Made by a program: the position numbers and the translations under genes. Below, one piece after another: positions 32,758 through 41,938 of a stretch of DNA of 54,268 bases. Numbering within the stretch: position 1 is the first letter of the stretch; each line of letters starts with the position of its first letter. Source of the DNA: Thermosaccharophagus gerlachensis (GTDB lineage Bacteria > Armatimonadota > Fervidibacteria > Fervidibacterales > Thermosaccharophagaceae); the NCBI GenBank assembly GCA_041538025.1, contig JBGOEV010000013.1:1-54268 (forward strand). The letters are read 5' to 3'. The notes beneath the pieces were generated by a model that saw only the letters and a program-made list of their open reading frames with translations, was not told where the DNA came from and did not search any database.

Positions 32758-34335
32758 ATGACACTGCATGCAAGGGAACTTGCAAGTGTCCTCATACACG
32801 AACTTGAGCAGTATGAGAGGGAGACCGAGTTCGTTGATGTTGGCTATGTCATTGAAGTTGGTGATGGTATTGCAAGGGCATATGGGCTTCAAAACGCGAT
32901 GGCTGGCGAGTTGCTTCTCTTCCCGAAGGCGAGTCGGGAACTTGGCAGGGAGTTTTACGGCGTGGTCTTCAGCTTGGAGATAGACAGCGTTGGCATTGTG
33001 CTCTTTGGTCCAGATAGGTTTGTCAACGAGGGCGATGAGGTGCGCTGCACAGGCAGGATACTTGAGGTGCCTGTTGGTATGGAATTGCTTGGGCGAGTTG
33101 TGAATGCGCTCGGACAACCAGTTGATGACCTTGGTCCCATACCTTACAAGCAGACAAGGAAGATTGAGATAAAGGCTCCCGGTGTCGTTATGAGGAAACC
33201 AGTTTGTGAGCCACTTATGACTGGCATCAAGGCGATTGATTCAATGATACCGATAGGGAGAGGGCAACGTGAGTTAATCATCGGTGATAGGCAGACGGGG
33301 AAGACGGCAATCGCAATTGACACGATAATAAACCAGAAAAACGCAGACCCGCCAGTTTATTGCATCTATGTCGCGATTGGGCAGAAGCAAAGCACTGTAA
33401 AGAGCGTTGTTGAAACCCTAAAGAAGTATGGGGCAATGGAATACACGATAGTTGTAAGCGCACCTGCAAGTGATCCAGCACCAATGCAATACATAGCAGC
33501 ATATGCAGGGTGTGCTATGGGTGAATACTTCAGGGACAACGGGATGCATGCGCTCATCGTTTATGATGACTTGACGAAGCACGCACAAGCATATAGGCAG
33601 GTTTCGCTTTTGCTTCGTCGTCCAGCTGGACGCGAAGCATACCCCGGAGACATATTCAATCTCCACTCACGCCTCCTTGAGAGGGCTGCAAAGCTTGATG
33701 ATAAGTATGGTGGTGGTTCGTTAACTGCTCTACCAATAGTTGAGACACAGCTCGGAGACTATGCAGCATATATCCCAACAAATGTAATCTCAATCACCGA
33801 TGGTCAGATTTATCTTGAGCCAGACCTGTTTTACGCTGGCATACGCCCGGCAATAAATGTTGGGTTATCTGTGTCAAGGGTTGGTGGCGCTGCGAGGACG
33901 AATGCCATGAATAAAGTGGCGAAGCAGCTAAAGCTTGACATGGCTCGCTATTTTGAGCTACAAGCCTTCGCGCAATTTGCAACTGAGCTTGATGAAGTCA
34001 CAAGGAAAGAGCTCATAAGAGGTGAAAGGCTTGTTGAGGTGCTCAAGCAAGATCAGTATCAGCCGATGTCGTTGAGCCACCAAGTGCTCGCTATCTTCAT
34101 TGGCATAAACGGTTATTTGGACGATCTGCCGATTGAGGTTGTAAGGGACTTTGAAAGTGGCTTCCTTAAGTTTGTGGATGAATGCTACCCAGAGATAGTT
34201 AGAGAGATTGAGACGACGAAGGACTTCAGTGAAGCGACAGAGCAAAGGATGCATGAGGCAGCCAGAAGGTTTAAGAAAATGTTTTTGGAGCGGTTGGAAG
34301 AGAAGATAGAAGAGAAAGTGGAGAGCGTGAAATGA
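32758..34335 (+). CDS. atpA: F-type ATP synthase subunit alpha
   Basis: This 525-residue non-catalytic nucleotide-binding subunit of F1 has the Walker A motif GDRQTGKTAIAID near residue 179, the GRGQRELIIGD strand before it, and PAINVGLSVSRVGGAAR (the alpha signature with the arginine finger) near 362-378. ATG 32758 follows AAGGGGTGAG. The C-terminal 20 residues are a charged helix. Length is in the normal range. It forms the alpha3beta3 hexamer with atpD, encoded two genes downstream. Confidence 0.97.
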   Translation: MTLHARELASVLIHELEQYERETEFVDVGYVIEVGDGIARAYGLQNAMAGELLLFPKASRELGREFYGVVFSLEIDSVGIVLFGPDRFVNEGDEVRCTGRILEVPVGMELLGRVVNALGQPVDDLGPIPYKQTRKIEIKAPGVVMRKPVCEPLMTGIKAIDSMIPIGRGQRELIIGDRQTGKTAIAIDTIINQKNADPPVYCIYVAIGQKQSTVKSVVETLKKYGAMEYTIVVSAPASDPAPMQYIAAYAGCAMGEYFRDNGMHALIVYDDLTKHAQAYRQVSLLLRRPAGREAYPGDIFNLHSRLLERAAKLDDKYGGGSLTALPIVETQLGDYAAYIPTNVISITDGQIYLEPDLFYAGIRPAINVGLSVSRVGGAARTNAMNKVAKQLKLDMARYFELQAFAQFATELDEVTRKELIRGERLVEVLKQDQYQPMSLSHQVLAIFIGINGYLDDLPIEVVRDFESGFLKFVDECYPEIVREIETTKDFSEATEQRMHEAARRFKKMFLERLEEKIEEKVESVK

Positions 34336-34376
34336 AGCGCTGGTTACCTTACGAGGTTTTTTGGTGAGTGGTAACT

Positions 34377-35246
34377 ATGCAAAGCTTGAGGGCTTTAAAG
34401 CAAAAGATAAAGGCTGTCAGGAACATAAGGCAGATAACACAAGCAATGAAGATGGTCGCTGCAGCAAGGCTTCAGCGCATTCAAGCTAAAGCGCTCTCAA
34501 GCTCACCATATTCAAATGGGCTTGAAAGGATTGTTAGCGCTGTGGCACCTCACATAACTACGGCTGAGCATCCATTGCTTAAAGCAAACGAAAGCGATTT
34601 TGTTGGTCTTGTTGTAGTTACAAGCGATAAAGGCTTATGCGGTGCTTACAACACAAATGTCATACGAGAGGCAGGTGAGTTCATAAGCGAGCAAGAGATG
34701 GCTAACAAAAAGGTCATGCTGTATTGCATCGGTAGGAAAGGGATAACGTATTTTACCAAGCGGAACAGTAATGTGAAAGGGACTGCGCCACAGATATCGG
34801 TTCGGCAACCGTATGAAGATGCCAAGCGAATAAGCAGTGAGCTCATGGAATGGTATTTGAGTGGCGAGATATGCGAGTTGCATTTCGTCTACACTGGGTT
34901 TATTAGCGCAGCCCTTTTCAAGGTAATGAGGAAAAAGCTTTTGCCGATTGAAATTGGGCATGAGAGGATGGTGATGTTGGAATACATTTTTGAGCCACCA
35001 CCTGAAGTGTTGCTCTCGGTATTGCTTCCAAAATACTTTGAGGTGCAAGTTTGCCAAATGCTCCTTGAGGCATTCGCTTGTGAGCAACTTGCGAGGGTTC
35101 AAGCAATGACTATTGCTTCTGACAACGCAACGGAAATGCTTGACAAGCTAACACTTGAATTGAACAAGGCACGTCAGTGGAGTATAACGAAGGAGCTGCT
35201 TGAGATAACAACAGCAGCAGAAGCGCTAAGGCGCTTCCAACGCTGA
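34377..35246 (+). CDS. atpG: F-type ATP synthase subunit gamma
   Basis: This 289-residue central-shaft subunit starts MQSLRALKQKIKAVRNIRQITQAMKMVAAARL, the conserved N-terminal helix, and ends with a long helix ending in ITTAAEALRRF; the two form the coiled-coil rotor. The middle has VVTSDKGLCGAYNTNVIREA. ATG 34377 follows GGTGAG; a GTG at 34368 overlaps that site. Standard position between atpA and atpD. Confidence 0.94.
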   Translation: MQSLRALKQKIKAVRNIRQITQAMKMVAAARLQRIQAKALSSSPYSNGLERIVSAVAPHITTAEHPLLKANESDFVGLVVVTSDKGLCGAYNTNVIREAGEFISEQEMANKKVMLYCIGRKGITYFTKRNSNVKGTAPQISVRQPYEDAKRISSELMEWYLSGEICELHFVYTGFISAALFKVMRKKLLPIEIGHERMVMLEYIFEPPPEVLLSVLLPKYFEVQVCQMLLEAFACEQLARVQAMTIASDNATEMLDKLTLELNKARQWSITKELLEITTAAEALRRFQR

Positions 35247-35278
35247 GAGGATTGTTATTCGTGAGGTGATGAATTCGC

Positions 35279-36694
35279 ATGCCGAAGGGAGCAGTTGGAA
35301 GGGTTGCTCAGGTGATGGGACCTGTTGTAGATGTGCAATTTCCTGTTGGTCAGTTGCCCGAAATATATAACGCTGTCGTCGTTGAAGATGATAGCTTGCC
35401 TAAACCGCTAATCTGTGAAGTTGAACAGCATATTGGTGATGAGATAGTGCGCACTGTGGCTATGGATGTTACCGACGGTTTGAAGCGTGGCATGAAGGTT
35501 GTTGATACTGGTGAGCCAATAAAGGTGCCAGTTGGCGAAGGTGTTCTTGGGAGAGTTTTTGATTTGGTTGGGAACACGATTGATGACATAGATGCACCAG
35601 TTGAAGCCGAGGACTACTGGCCGATACACCGCCCACCACCGTCCTTCAGTGAACAAGGCGTAATAGGAGAACTTTTTGAGACGGGCATAAAGGTTATTGA
35701 CTTGCTTGAGCCATACCCTAAGGGTGGTAAAGTTGGCTTGTTTGGAGGAGCGGGTGTTGGCAAGACAGTTCTCATAATGGAGCTCATACACAACGTGGCT
35801 AAAGCTCATGGTGGCATATCCATCTTTGCTGGAGTTGGCGAGAGGACAAGAGAAGGGAATGAGCTTTGGATTGAGATGAAACGCACTGGAGTTCTTTCAA
35901 AGGCAGTGCTTGTGTTTGGGCAAATGAATGAGCCACCCGGCGCACGCTTGAGGGTTGGTTTGAGCGCATTAACGATGGCTGAGTATTTCAGAGATGTGCG
36001 TGGTATGGATGTGCTCCTCTTCATTGACAACATATTCCGTTTCGCGCAGGCTGGAACCGAGGTATCGTCACTACTTGGGCGCATGCCGAGTGCTGTTGGT
36101 TATCAACCAACGCTCGCAACAGAGATGGCACAACTCCAAGAACGCATCACATCCACAGTGAGAGGTTCAATCACATCTGTGCAAGCCATCTATGTGCCAG
36201 CAGATGATATAACTGATCCTGCTCCTGCAACAACATTTGCTCACCTTGATGCTACAACTGTTCTCTCAAGACAACTCTTTGAGCGAGCTATATACCCTGC
36301 TGTTGATCCACTTGCAAGCACATCAAGAATACTTGATCCAAGGATTGTGGGCGAGGAGCACTACCAAATTGCGAGGGAAGTCCAACGCATATTGCAACGC
36401 TATAAGGAGCTACAGGACATAATCGCCATACTCGGTATAGAAGAGCTCTCGGAAGAGGATAAGCTTATTGTCCACAGAGCAAGGCGCATACAACAGTTCC
36501 TGTCACAACCGTTTCACGTTGCAGAACAACATACTGGTCGCCCCGGTGTTTACGTCCCACTTGAGGAAACGATTAGAGGGTTCAAAGAGATACTTGAAGG
36601 TAAGTGGGATCATTTGCCCGAAAGCGCATTCCACCTTGTCGGGACGATTGATGAAGCTGTTGAAAAAGCGAAACGCATGGGAGTGAAGGTTTGA
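35279..36694 (+). CDS. atpD: F-type ATP synthase subunit beta
   Basis: This 471-residue catalytic subunit carries the P-loop GGAGVGKTVLIMELI near 158, the catalytic GERTREGNELWIEM, the DNIFRFAQAGTEVSSLLGRMPSAVGYQPTLA segment, and ALDPLAS-like AVDPLASTSR. Length and motifs are normal. ATG 35279 follows GAGGTGAT. It synthesises ATP at the alpha/beta interfaces as gamma rotates. No sign of degeneration, so the operon encodes a functional F1. Confidence 0.97.
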   Translation: MPKGAVGRVAQVMGPVVDVQFPVGQLPEIYNAVVVEDDSLPKPLICEVEQHIGDEIVRTVAMDVTDGLKRGMKVVDTGEPIKVPVGEGVLGRVFDLVGNTIDDIDAPVEAEDYWPIHRPPPSFSEQGVIGELFETGIKVIDLLEPYPKGGKVGLFGGAGVGKTVLIMELIHNVAKAHGGISIFAGVGERTREGNELWIEMKRTGVLSKAVLVFGQMNEPPGARLRVGLSALTMAEYFRDVRGMDVLLFIDNIFRFAQAGTEVSSLLGRMPSAVGYQPTLATEMAQLQERITSTVRGSITSVQAIYVPADDITDPAPATTFAHLDATTVLSRQLFERAIYPAVDPLASTSRILDPRIVGEEHYQIAREVQRILQRYKELQDIIAILGIEELSEEDKLIVHRARRIQQFLSQPFHVAEQHTGRPGVYVPLEETIRGFKEILEGKWDHLPESAFHLVGTIDEAVEKAKRMGVKV

Positions 36695-36698
36695 AGCG

Positions 36699-37127
36699 AT
36701 GTCATCTCAAAGGAGCTTTTCAGTTGAGGTCATATCGCCTCAACGAGTTGTTTACCGCTCAAGCGATGTTGTTTCGTTAATTGCGCCCGGCGTTGAAGGT
36801 TATTTTGGCATAATGGCAAACCACGCTCCACTTATCGCGCAACTTGGGATCGGTGTTTTAACGCTTCGCGAAGCAGATGGAAAGGTTGTGCGTATAGCAG
36901 TGAACAATGGCTTCCTTGAAGTAAGTAAAAACCGAGTTACCATTGTATGCGACACTGCAGAGAGGGGCGACGAAATTGATGTTGAGCGGGCGAGAAGTGC
37001 TTATGAGAGAGCAGTTAAAAGGTTGCTTGACATCGGCAACCTATCAATAGACCGTGACAGAGCTCGCAGGGCGAAGGCAAGGGCAATAGCACGGCTAAAA
37101 GCAGCAGGAGTGCTCATTGAGCAATAG
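36699..37127 (+). CDS. atpC: F-type ATP synthase subunit epsilon
   Basis: This 142-residue subunit has the N-terminal beta-sandwich (SFSVEVISPQRVVYRSSDVVSLIAPGVEGYFGIMANHAPLIAQ pattern) and a C-terminal two-helix region that can brake ATP hydrolysis. It starts four bases after atpD and closes the operon; murA follows 89 bases later behind its own possible signals. The ribosome site is weak, which fits translational coupling to atpD. Confidence 0.92.
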   Translation: MSSQRSFSVEVISPQRVVYRSSDVVSLIAPGVEGYFGIMANHAPLIAQLGIGVLTLREADGKVVRIAVNNGFLEVSKNRVTIVCDTAERGDEIDVERARSAYERAVKRLLDIGNLSIDRDRARRAKARAIARLKAAGVLIEQ

Positions 37128-37154
37128 CTCACTACTTACGCAGGCGCTAAAATA

Positions 37155-37193
37155 GTGTTATGCTTTTTGGGTGAAAGTTATAACACAGCATAA
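37155..37193 (+). repeat. Overlapping inverted repeats between atpC and murA
   Basis: GTGTTAT (37155-37161) is complementary to ATAACAC (37180-37186). TTATGCT (37158-37164) is complementary to AGCATAA (37187-37193). The two pairings exclude each other because their left arms overlap. A run of five T lies between them, and CATAAT near 37189 could be a -10 element. It may be an attenuator, a terminator or an operator for murA; the sequence does not decide. Confidence 0.35.
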
Positions 37194-37216
37194 TCAAGGC
37201 AAGAGGTGCAGAAACG

Positions 37217-38554
37217 ATGGTCCAAATATGCGTAGAAGGTGGACAGAGGTTAAGCGGGGAAGTGGAGTTGAGTGGTAGCAAGAATGCAGCATTAGCAGTT
37301 TTGCCGGCAGCTTTGCTTTGCGATGATGAGTGCATCATCCACAATGTGCCGGACATCGCCGACACACATACAATTCTTGAGCTGATGAGAAGTGCAGGAG
37401 CAAAGTGTAAGTTTGAGAAGGGGACTGTATTTGTGGATGCACGCCAACTCTCTAACCCTCACTTGCCCGAAGAAAGTGTCAAGAGCATAAGAGCATCAAT
37501 TTACATGCTCGGTGTGTTGCTTCCAAGGCTTGGGGAAGTGTGGATGACGAGACCGGGCGGATGCAATTTGAACAGGCGAGTCAACTTCCATGTTGATGCA
37601 TTGATGCGCATGGGCGCAATAATGGATGTTGACCCAACTGAGGAATGGCTTCACGCGTATTGTCGTAATGGTGCTTTGCGTGGTGCAGAGATTGAGCTTG
37701 ATCCAAGATGGCGTAGCGTAGGAACAACTGTGAATGTGATGCTTGCTGCAGTGCTGGCTGATGGTGTCACCATTATCCAAAATGCTGCAAGGGAACCCGA
37801 GGTTGTCTGTTGCGCTAATTTTCTCAAGGCAATGGGCGCAAGGATTGAAGGTGAGGGGACTTCAAGAATTGTGATTGAAGGGGTTAAGAAACTGCATGGT
37901 TGTGAATTCAGCATCATAAACGATAGGATTGAAGCTGGCACGTTCCTCATTGCAGGTGCGATAACTGGTGGTAACGTTAGCGTTGGACCTATAACGAGCA
38001 GTTGGCTTTCACCGTTCTTGGAAAAGTTGAGGCAAGCTGGTGTTGAAGTGAGGATTAATGGTGAATGGATAAATGTTCAATGTTCAAATCGCCCCAAAGC
38101 TGTCTCAGTTACAACAGAACCGTATCCCGGCTTCCCAACCGATTTACAACCGCCGTTTGTCTCATTGCTCTCAATCGCTGATGGTAAGAGCATTGTGACT
38201 GAAACAATTCACGAAGGTAGGCTTCGCTATTGCAATGAGCTGATACGCATGGGCGCAAAAATTGAAGTAAGGGAATTGTCAACAGAAAACGGTTTTCACT
38301 TGCCATCGGTTGCAATAATAGAAGGTGTTGAGAGGTTATATGGAACGGATGTCAAAGCATGCGATTTGAGGGCAGGGGCAGCGCTCATCCTCGCCGGATT
38401 GGCTGCGGAGGGCGAAACTTGTGTCCACAATGCAGAGGTCGTTAATAGGGGCTATGAGCGCTTCTGTGAGAAGCTCAACTCACTTGGCGCTAAAGTGAGT
38501 GTCTACAGTGGAGCCGAAAGCACTCTACAGAATGTGCAGGTAGGCGAAGCATAA
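37217..38554 (+). CDS. murA: UDP-N-acetylglucosamine 1-carboxyvinyltransferase
   Basis: MurA transfers enolpyruvate from PEP to UDP-GlcNAc, the first committed step of peptidoglycan synthesis. The 445-residue protein starts with GGQRLSGEVELSGSKNAALAVLPAALL, and the mobile active-site loop reads MTRPGGCNLNRR, keeping the Cys that fosfomycin attacks (Cys to Asp in naturally resistant enzymes). Later segments include EPYPGFPTDLQP and DLRAGAALILAGL. ATG follows AGAGGTG. Its stop directly abuts the mreB start, a cell-wall/shape pair often found together. Confidence 0.95.
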   Translation: MVQICVEGGQRLSGEVELSGSKNAALAVLPAALLCDDECIIHNVPDIADTHTILELMRSAGAKCKFEKGTVFVDARQLSNPHLPEESVKSIRASIYMLGVLLPRLGEVWMTRPGGCNLNRRVNFHVDALMRMGAIMDVDPTEEWLHAYCRNGALRGAEIELDPRWRSVGTTVNVMLAAVLADGVTIIQNAAREPEVVCCANFLKAMGARIEGEGTSRIVIEGVKKLHGCEFSIINDRIEAGTFLIAGAITGGNVSVGPITSSWLSPFLEKLRQAGVEVRINGEWINVQCSNRPKAVSVTTEPYPGFPTDLQPPFVSLLSIADGKSIVTETIHEGRLRYCNELIRMGAKIEVRELSTENGFHLPSVAIIEGVERLYGTDVKACDLRAGAALILAGLAAEGETCVHNAEVVNRGYERFCEKLNSLGAKVSVYSGAESTLQNVQVGEA

Positions 38555-39550
38555 ATGTTTGGTGCTCGCGGTGTCGGCATAGACCTTGGGACGGCTAATG
38601 TTCTCGTTTATGTGAAGGGAAAAGGCATAGTGATACGTGAGCCAACCGTTGTTGCTGTTGAGCGTAAAACAGGTCAGCTCCTCGCTATCGGTGAGGAAGC
38701 GAGGAGGATGATAGGAAAAACCCCGGGGAACATAATCGCCCGCCAACCACTTAAGGACGGAGTTATAGCTGAATACGCTGTTACTTTGGCGATGCTAAAA
38801 TACTTTCTCCGCAAGGCGTGCGGTAGATGGCAGTTGGTCAAGCCCGATGTAGTTGTCTCAGTTCCATCAAATGTTAACAGCGTTGAGAGGAGAGCTGTTA
38901 TAGAGGCTGCAAAGGAAGCTGGTGCAAGGAAGGCATTCACTATTGAAGAACCAATGGCAGCTGCAATTGGTGCTGGACTGCCAATAAGCGAACCGGGTGG
39001 CTGTATGGTCGTTGATATAGGTGGTGGAACTACTGACATTGCTGTCATATCCCTTGGTGGTATTGTGGTGAGCGATTGTGTTCGTGTTGGTGGTGTGAAA
39101 ATGGATGAAGCAATCGCTCGCTACATAAGACGAGAATACAATCTTATGATTGGTGAACAAACAGCTGAGCAGATAAAGATACGCATCGGTTCGGCTTATA
39201 AGCTTCCAACGGAGATGACAATGGAGATCAAAGGAAGAGATATGATTGCGGGCTTGCCAAAGGTCATAAAAATCACTTCCGAGGAAATACGCAACGCTCT
39301 TTCTGAGCCAGTTAATCAGATTGTTGAGCGAGTGAAAGGTGTTCTTGAGAGGACACCACCAGAGCTGGCTGCCGACATAATCACTCGCGGCATAACTCTT
39401 ACAGGTGGTGGAGCATTGCTTAAAGGGATTGATAAACTGATACAGCTTGAGACTGGTATTCCTGTTCATATCGCTGATGATCCATTGAGCTGTGTTGGTA
39501 TAGGCACAGGGTTAGCGTTGGATATGCTACATGTTCTTAGGTGTGATTGA
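38555..39550 (+). CDS. mreB: Rod-shape-determining actin homologue MreB
   Basis: MreB is a bacterial actin that directs side-wall synthesis. The 331-residue protein begins FGARGVGIDLGTANVLVYVKGKGIV, has the second phosphate loop MVVDIGGGTTDIAVISLGGIV, and ends with TLTGGGALLKGIDKL and the hydrophobic tail typical of MreB. The ATG directly follows the murA stop with no spacer, so translation is probably coupled. mreC and mreD are not adjacent. A rod-shaped cell is a reasonable inference. Confidence 0.95.
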   Translation: MFGARGVGIDLGTANVLVYVKGKGIVIREPTVVAVERKTGQLLAIGEEARRMIGKTPGNIIARQPLKDGVIAEYAVTLAMLKYFLRKACGRWQLVKPDVVVSVPSNVNSVERRAVIEAAKEAGARKAFTIEEPMAAAIGAGLPISEPGGCMVVDIGGGTTDIAVISLGGIVVSDCVRVGGVKMDEAIARYIRREYNLMIGEQTAEQIKIRIGSAYKLPTEMTMEIKGRDMIAGLPKVIKITSEEIRNALSEPVNQIVERVKGVLERTPPELAADIITRGITLTGGGALLKGIDKLIQLETGIPVHIADDPLSCVGIGTGLALDMLHVLRCD

Positions 39551-39626
39551 CCACTACGCCCGCATTCAAAGAAAAAGTTTCCCCTTTCATCACCGACTTT
39601 GTGAAGCGATACCGTATCTCCCTAAG

Positions 39627-39655
39627 TTTACAACTCACGCAGTGTAAGATAAAAT
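39627..39655 (+). promoter_or_regulatory. Sigma70-type promoter of the cysteine desulfurase (isc-like) operon
   Basis: TTTACA at 39627-39632 and TAAAAT at 39650-39655 have ideal 17-base spacing. The cysteine desulfurase ATG is at 39708. This is the best promoter I see in the window; it is not experimentally supported. Confidence 0.6.
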
Positions 39656-39663
39656 AGTTTGGA

Positions 39664-39677
39664 GTGGTCATGACTAC
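39664..39677 (+). promoter_or_regulatory. Imperfect palindrome at the predicted transcription start, candidate regulator site
   Basis: GTGGTCATGACTAC has an 8-base perfect core (GTCATGAC) with outer pairs and one mismatch. It lies 8-21 bases past the -10 element, a repressor-like position. The Rrf2/IscR-like gene at 43249 is an obvious candidate to bind it. No site consensus was tested. Confidence 0.4.
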
Positions 39678-39707
39678 CATAACGATAGACTTTGAGGTGA
39701 GATTGAA

Positions 39708-40934
39708 ATGCGCTTTGTCTATCTTGACTACAATGCTACGACCCCTTTAGATGAACGCGTCTTGGAAGCTATGATGCCTTACTTGAGAGAGCAATACGGT
39801 AACCCATCAAGCATTTATCGTTTTGCACAGCAGGCAAGGAAGGCAGTTGAAGAGGCAAGGGAAAAGGTAGCGTCTTTGTTGAATGCGAGTGAGCGTGAGA
39901 TAATCTTCACAGGAAGCGGAACGGAAGCTAACAACTTCGCCATAAAGGGTGTAGCGTTTGCAAACAGGGATAGAGGAAACCACATTATCACATCGCAGAT
40001 TGAGCATCATGCTGTCCTCAATGTGTGTAAATACCTTGAAGAGAGACACGGGTTTGAAGTGACGTATGTGCCAGTTGACTCATATGGTATTGTTGATGTT
40101 GATGCTGTAAGGAAGGCGATCAAAGATGAGACTATCCTTATCAGCATCATGTATGCGAACAATGAGACAGGTGTGATACAACCGATAGAGGAAATAGCGC
40201 AGTTGGCTCGCGAGCGTGGTATCTACTTCCACACAGATGCCATCCAAGTTGCTGGTAAGATGAAGATAGATGTGAAAGAGTTAGGTGTTGACTTGCTCTC
40301 AATATCGGCACACAAGTTTTACGGACCTAAGGGGGTTGGAGCGCTTTTCGTAAGGCGAGGTGTGCGTATTGATAATTTCATTCATGGTGGGCATCAGGAG
40401 ATGGGTAAAAGGGCTGGCACGGAGAATGTTGCTGGCATAGTTGGGCTCGCAGAAGCTTTCTCACTTGCGCACGAGAAAATGGAAGAAGAGTGGGAACGCG
40501 AAAAAACGCTGCGTGACAAGCTTGAGCGAGGCATAATTGAGCGCATACCCGATGTCATCGTAAATGGGCACCCGGAAAAGAGGCTTGCAAATACACTCAA
40601 CATAGTGGTTAAGTATGTTGAAGGCGAAGCGATGTTGCTTGATATGGATGCTGCAGGAATATGCGCGTCAAGTGGTTCAGCATGCACATCTGGTTCACTT
40701 GAACCATCACATGTTTTGACGGCGATGGGTATACCTCATGAGCTTGCACATGGCTCGCTTAGATTTAGCCTCGGCAAGTTCACAACCGAGGAAGACATTG
40801 ACTATGTTCTTGAAGTCCTCCCAAGAGTTGTTGAGCGGTTGCGTGAGATATCACCTTATGGTGCTGGCAAGGAAGAGTTAACGAGGGCTTCTGAAGACGC
40901 GCATCTGAAGGCATATAAGGCACATAGAGAGTAG
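39708..40934 (+). CDS. iscS: Cysteine desulfurase, IscS/NifS family
   Basis: This PLP enzyme removes sulfur from cysteine for Fe-S cluster, thio-cofactor and selenium metabolism. The 408-residue protein starts FVYLDYNATTPLDERVLEAMMPYL. The PLP lysine is in SISAHKFYGPKG, and the mobile loop with the persulfide Cys reads SSGSACTSGSLEPSHVL. ATG follows GAGGTGAG. It heads a run with nadA, a NifU-like scaffold, larE, an Rrf2 regulator and a MoaD-like protein, all consumers or regulators of sulfur and clusters. Its C-terminal 25 residues are an extra charged tail. Confidence 0.94.
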   Translation: MRFVYLDYNATTPLDERVLEAMMPYLREQYGNPSSIYRFAQQARKAVEEAREKVASLLNASEREIIFTGSGTEANNFAIKGVAFANRDRGNHIITSQIEHHAVLNVCKYLEERHGFEVTYVPVDSYGIVDVDAVRKAIKDETILISIMYANNETGVIQPIEEIAQLARERGIYFHTDAIQVAGKMKIDVKELGVDLLSISAHKFYGPKGVGALFVRRGVRIDNFIHGGHQEMGKRAGTENVAGIVGLAEAFSLAHEKMEEEWEREKTLRDKLERGIIERIPDVIVNGHPEKRLANTLNIVVKYVEGEAMLLDMDAAGICASSGSACTSGSLEPSHVLTAMGIPHELAHGSLRFSLGKFTTEEDIDYVLEVLPRVVERLREISPYGAGKEELTRASEDAHLKAYKAHRE

Positions 40935-41000
40935 ACATTGAAAGTTGAGGGCTTTGGGGCAGACGATAAGCATCAAGTTGCTTTCGGAGTGTGAGGAGTT

Positions 41001-41930
41001 ATGAGCTATTACGACGAGATTGAGGAACTGAAGCAAGAAGTTATTGAGCTGAAGCGAAAGAAAGGCGCTATCATACTTGCGCATAATTATCAGCGCGAAG
41101 AGATTCAAGATGTTGCTGACTTCATTGGTGATTCACTTGAGCTGAGCAAAAGGGCAGCGCAGGCTGAGTCAGACTTCATTGTCTTTTGTGGTGTGCACTT
41201 CATGGCTGAGACAGCAAAGATTCTTTCACCACAAAAACTTGTTGTGCATCCTGTTCCTATGGCTCGTTGCCCGATGGCTGACATGATAACGGCTGATGAC
41301 ATAAGGGAACTGCGGAGAGAACACAAAAAAGCAGTTTTCGTTTGCTATGTGAACACGAACGCCGATGTGAAGGCTGAATGTGATGTATGTTGCACATCGG
41401 CAAATGCTGTTGAGGTTCTACAGCGCTTAGATGCTGATGAGATAGTCTTTGTGCCAGATAGGAACTTGGCTTTCTATGTGCAAAGGTTTGTGAAGGATAA
41501 GCGCATCATCCCTTGGGATGGATGGTGCTATGTTCATAGGCGAATTAAATTTGAAGAGGTCATGCGTTCAAAAGAGATGCACCAAGATGCTCTCTTGGTT
41601 GTCCATCCAGAGTGTGACCCGGAAGTGATAGACATTGCGGATGAAGTTAGAAGCACAGGTGGTATGGTTAAGCTTGCCAAGGAGAGCAATCATCACAAGT
41701 TCCTAATAGGCACAGAAGAGGGTTTAATTCGCAGGCTCAGGCGAGAGCACCCGGAGAAGGTTTTCATGCCTGCTGGGATACCGAAAGTATGCTATAACAT
41801 GAAACTCATTACGCTTAGGGATGTCTACAGAGCGCTTTTGGATGAGGCTCCAGAAGTGAGACTTGAGGAGGAGGTTTTGGAGAAAGCAAGGATTTGCGTT
41901 AAACGAATGTTTGAGCTTTTTGAGAGGTGA
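41001..41930 (+). CDS. nadA: Quinolinate synthase A
   Basis: NadA condenses iminoaspartate with dihydroxyacetone phosphate to quinolinate for NAD synthesis, using an oxygen-sensitive [4Fe-4S] cluster. The 309-residue protein has AIILAHNYQREEIQDVADFIGDS at 38-60, CGVHFMAETAKIL, the NTNADVKAECDVCCTSANA segment, HPECDPEV and PKVCYNMKLIT; these supply the three cluster cysteines. ATG after GTGAGGAG. Placement inside an Fe-S assembly operon makes sense for a cluster-dependent enzyme. nadB is not adjacent. Confidence 0.95.
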   Translation: MSYYDEIEELKQEVIELKRKKGAIILAHNYQREEIQDVADFIGDSLELSKRAAQAESDFIVFCGVHFMAETAKILSPQKLVVHPVPMARCPMADMITADDIRELRREHKKAVFVCYVNTNADVKAECDVCCTSANAVEVLQRLDADEIVFVPDRNLAFYVQRFVKDKRIIPWDGWCYVHRRIKFEEVMRSKEMHQDALLVVHPECDPEVIDIADEVRSTGGMVKLAKESNHHKFLIGTEEGLIRRLRREHPEKVFMPAGIPKVCYNMKLITLRDVYRALLDEAPEVRLEEEVLEKARICVKRMFELFER

Positions 41931-41938
41931 GGGATGGG

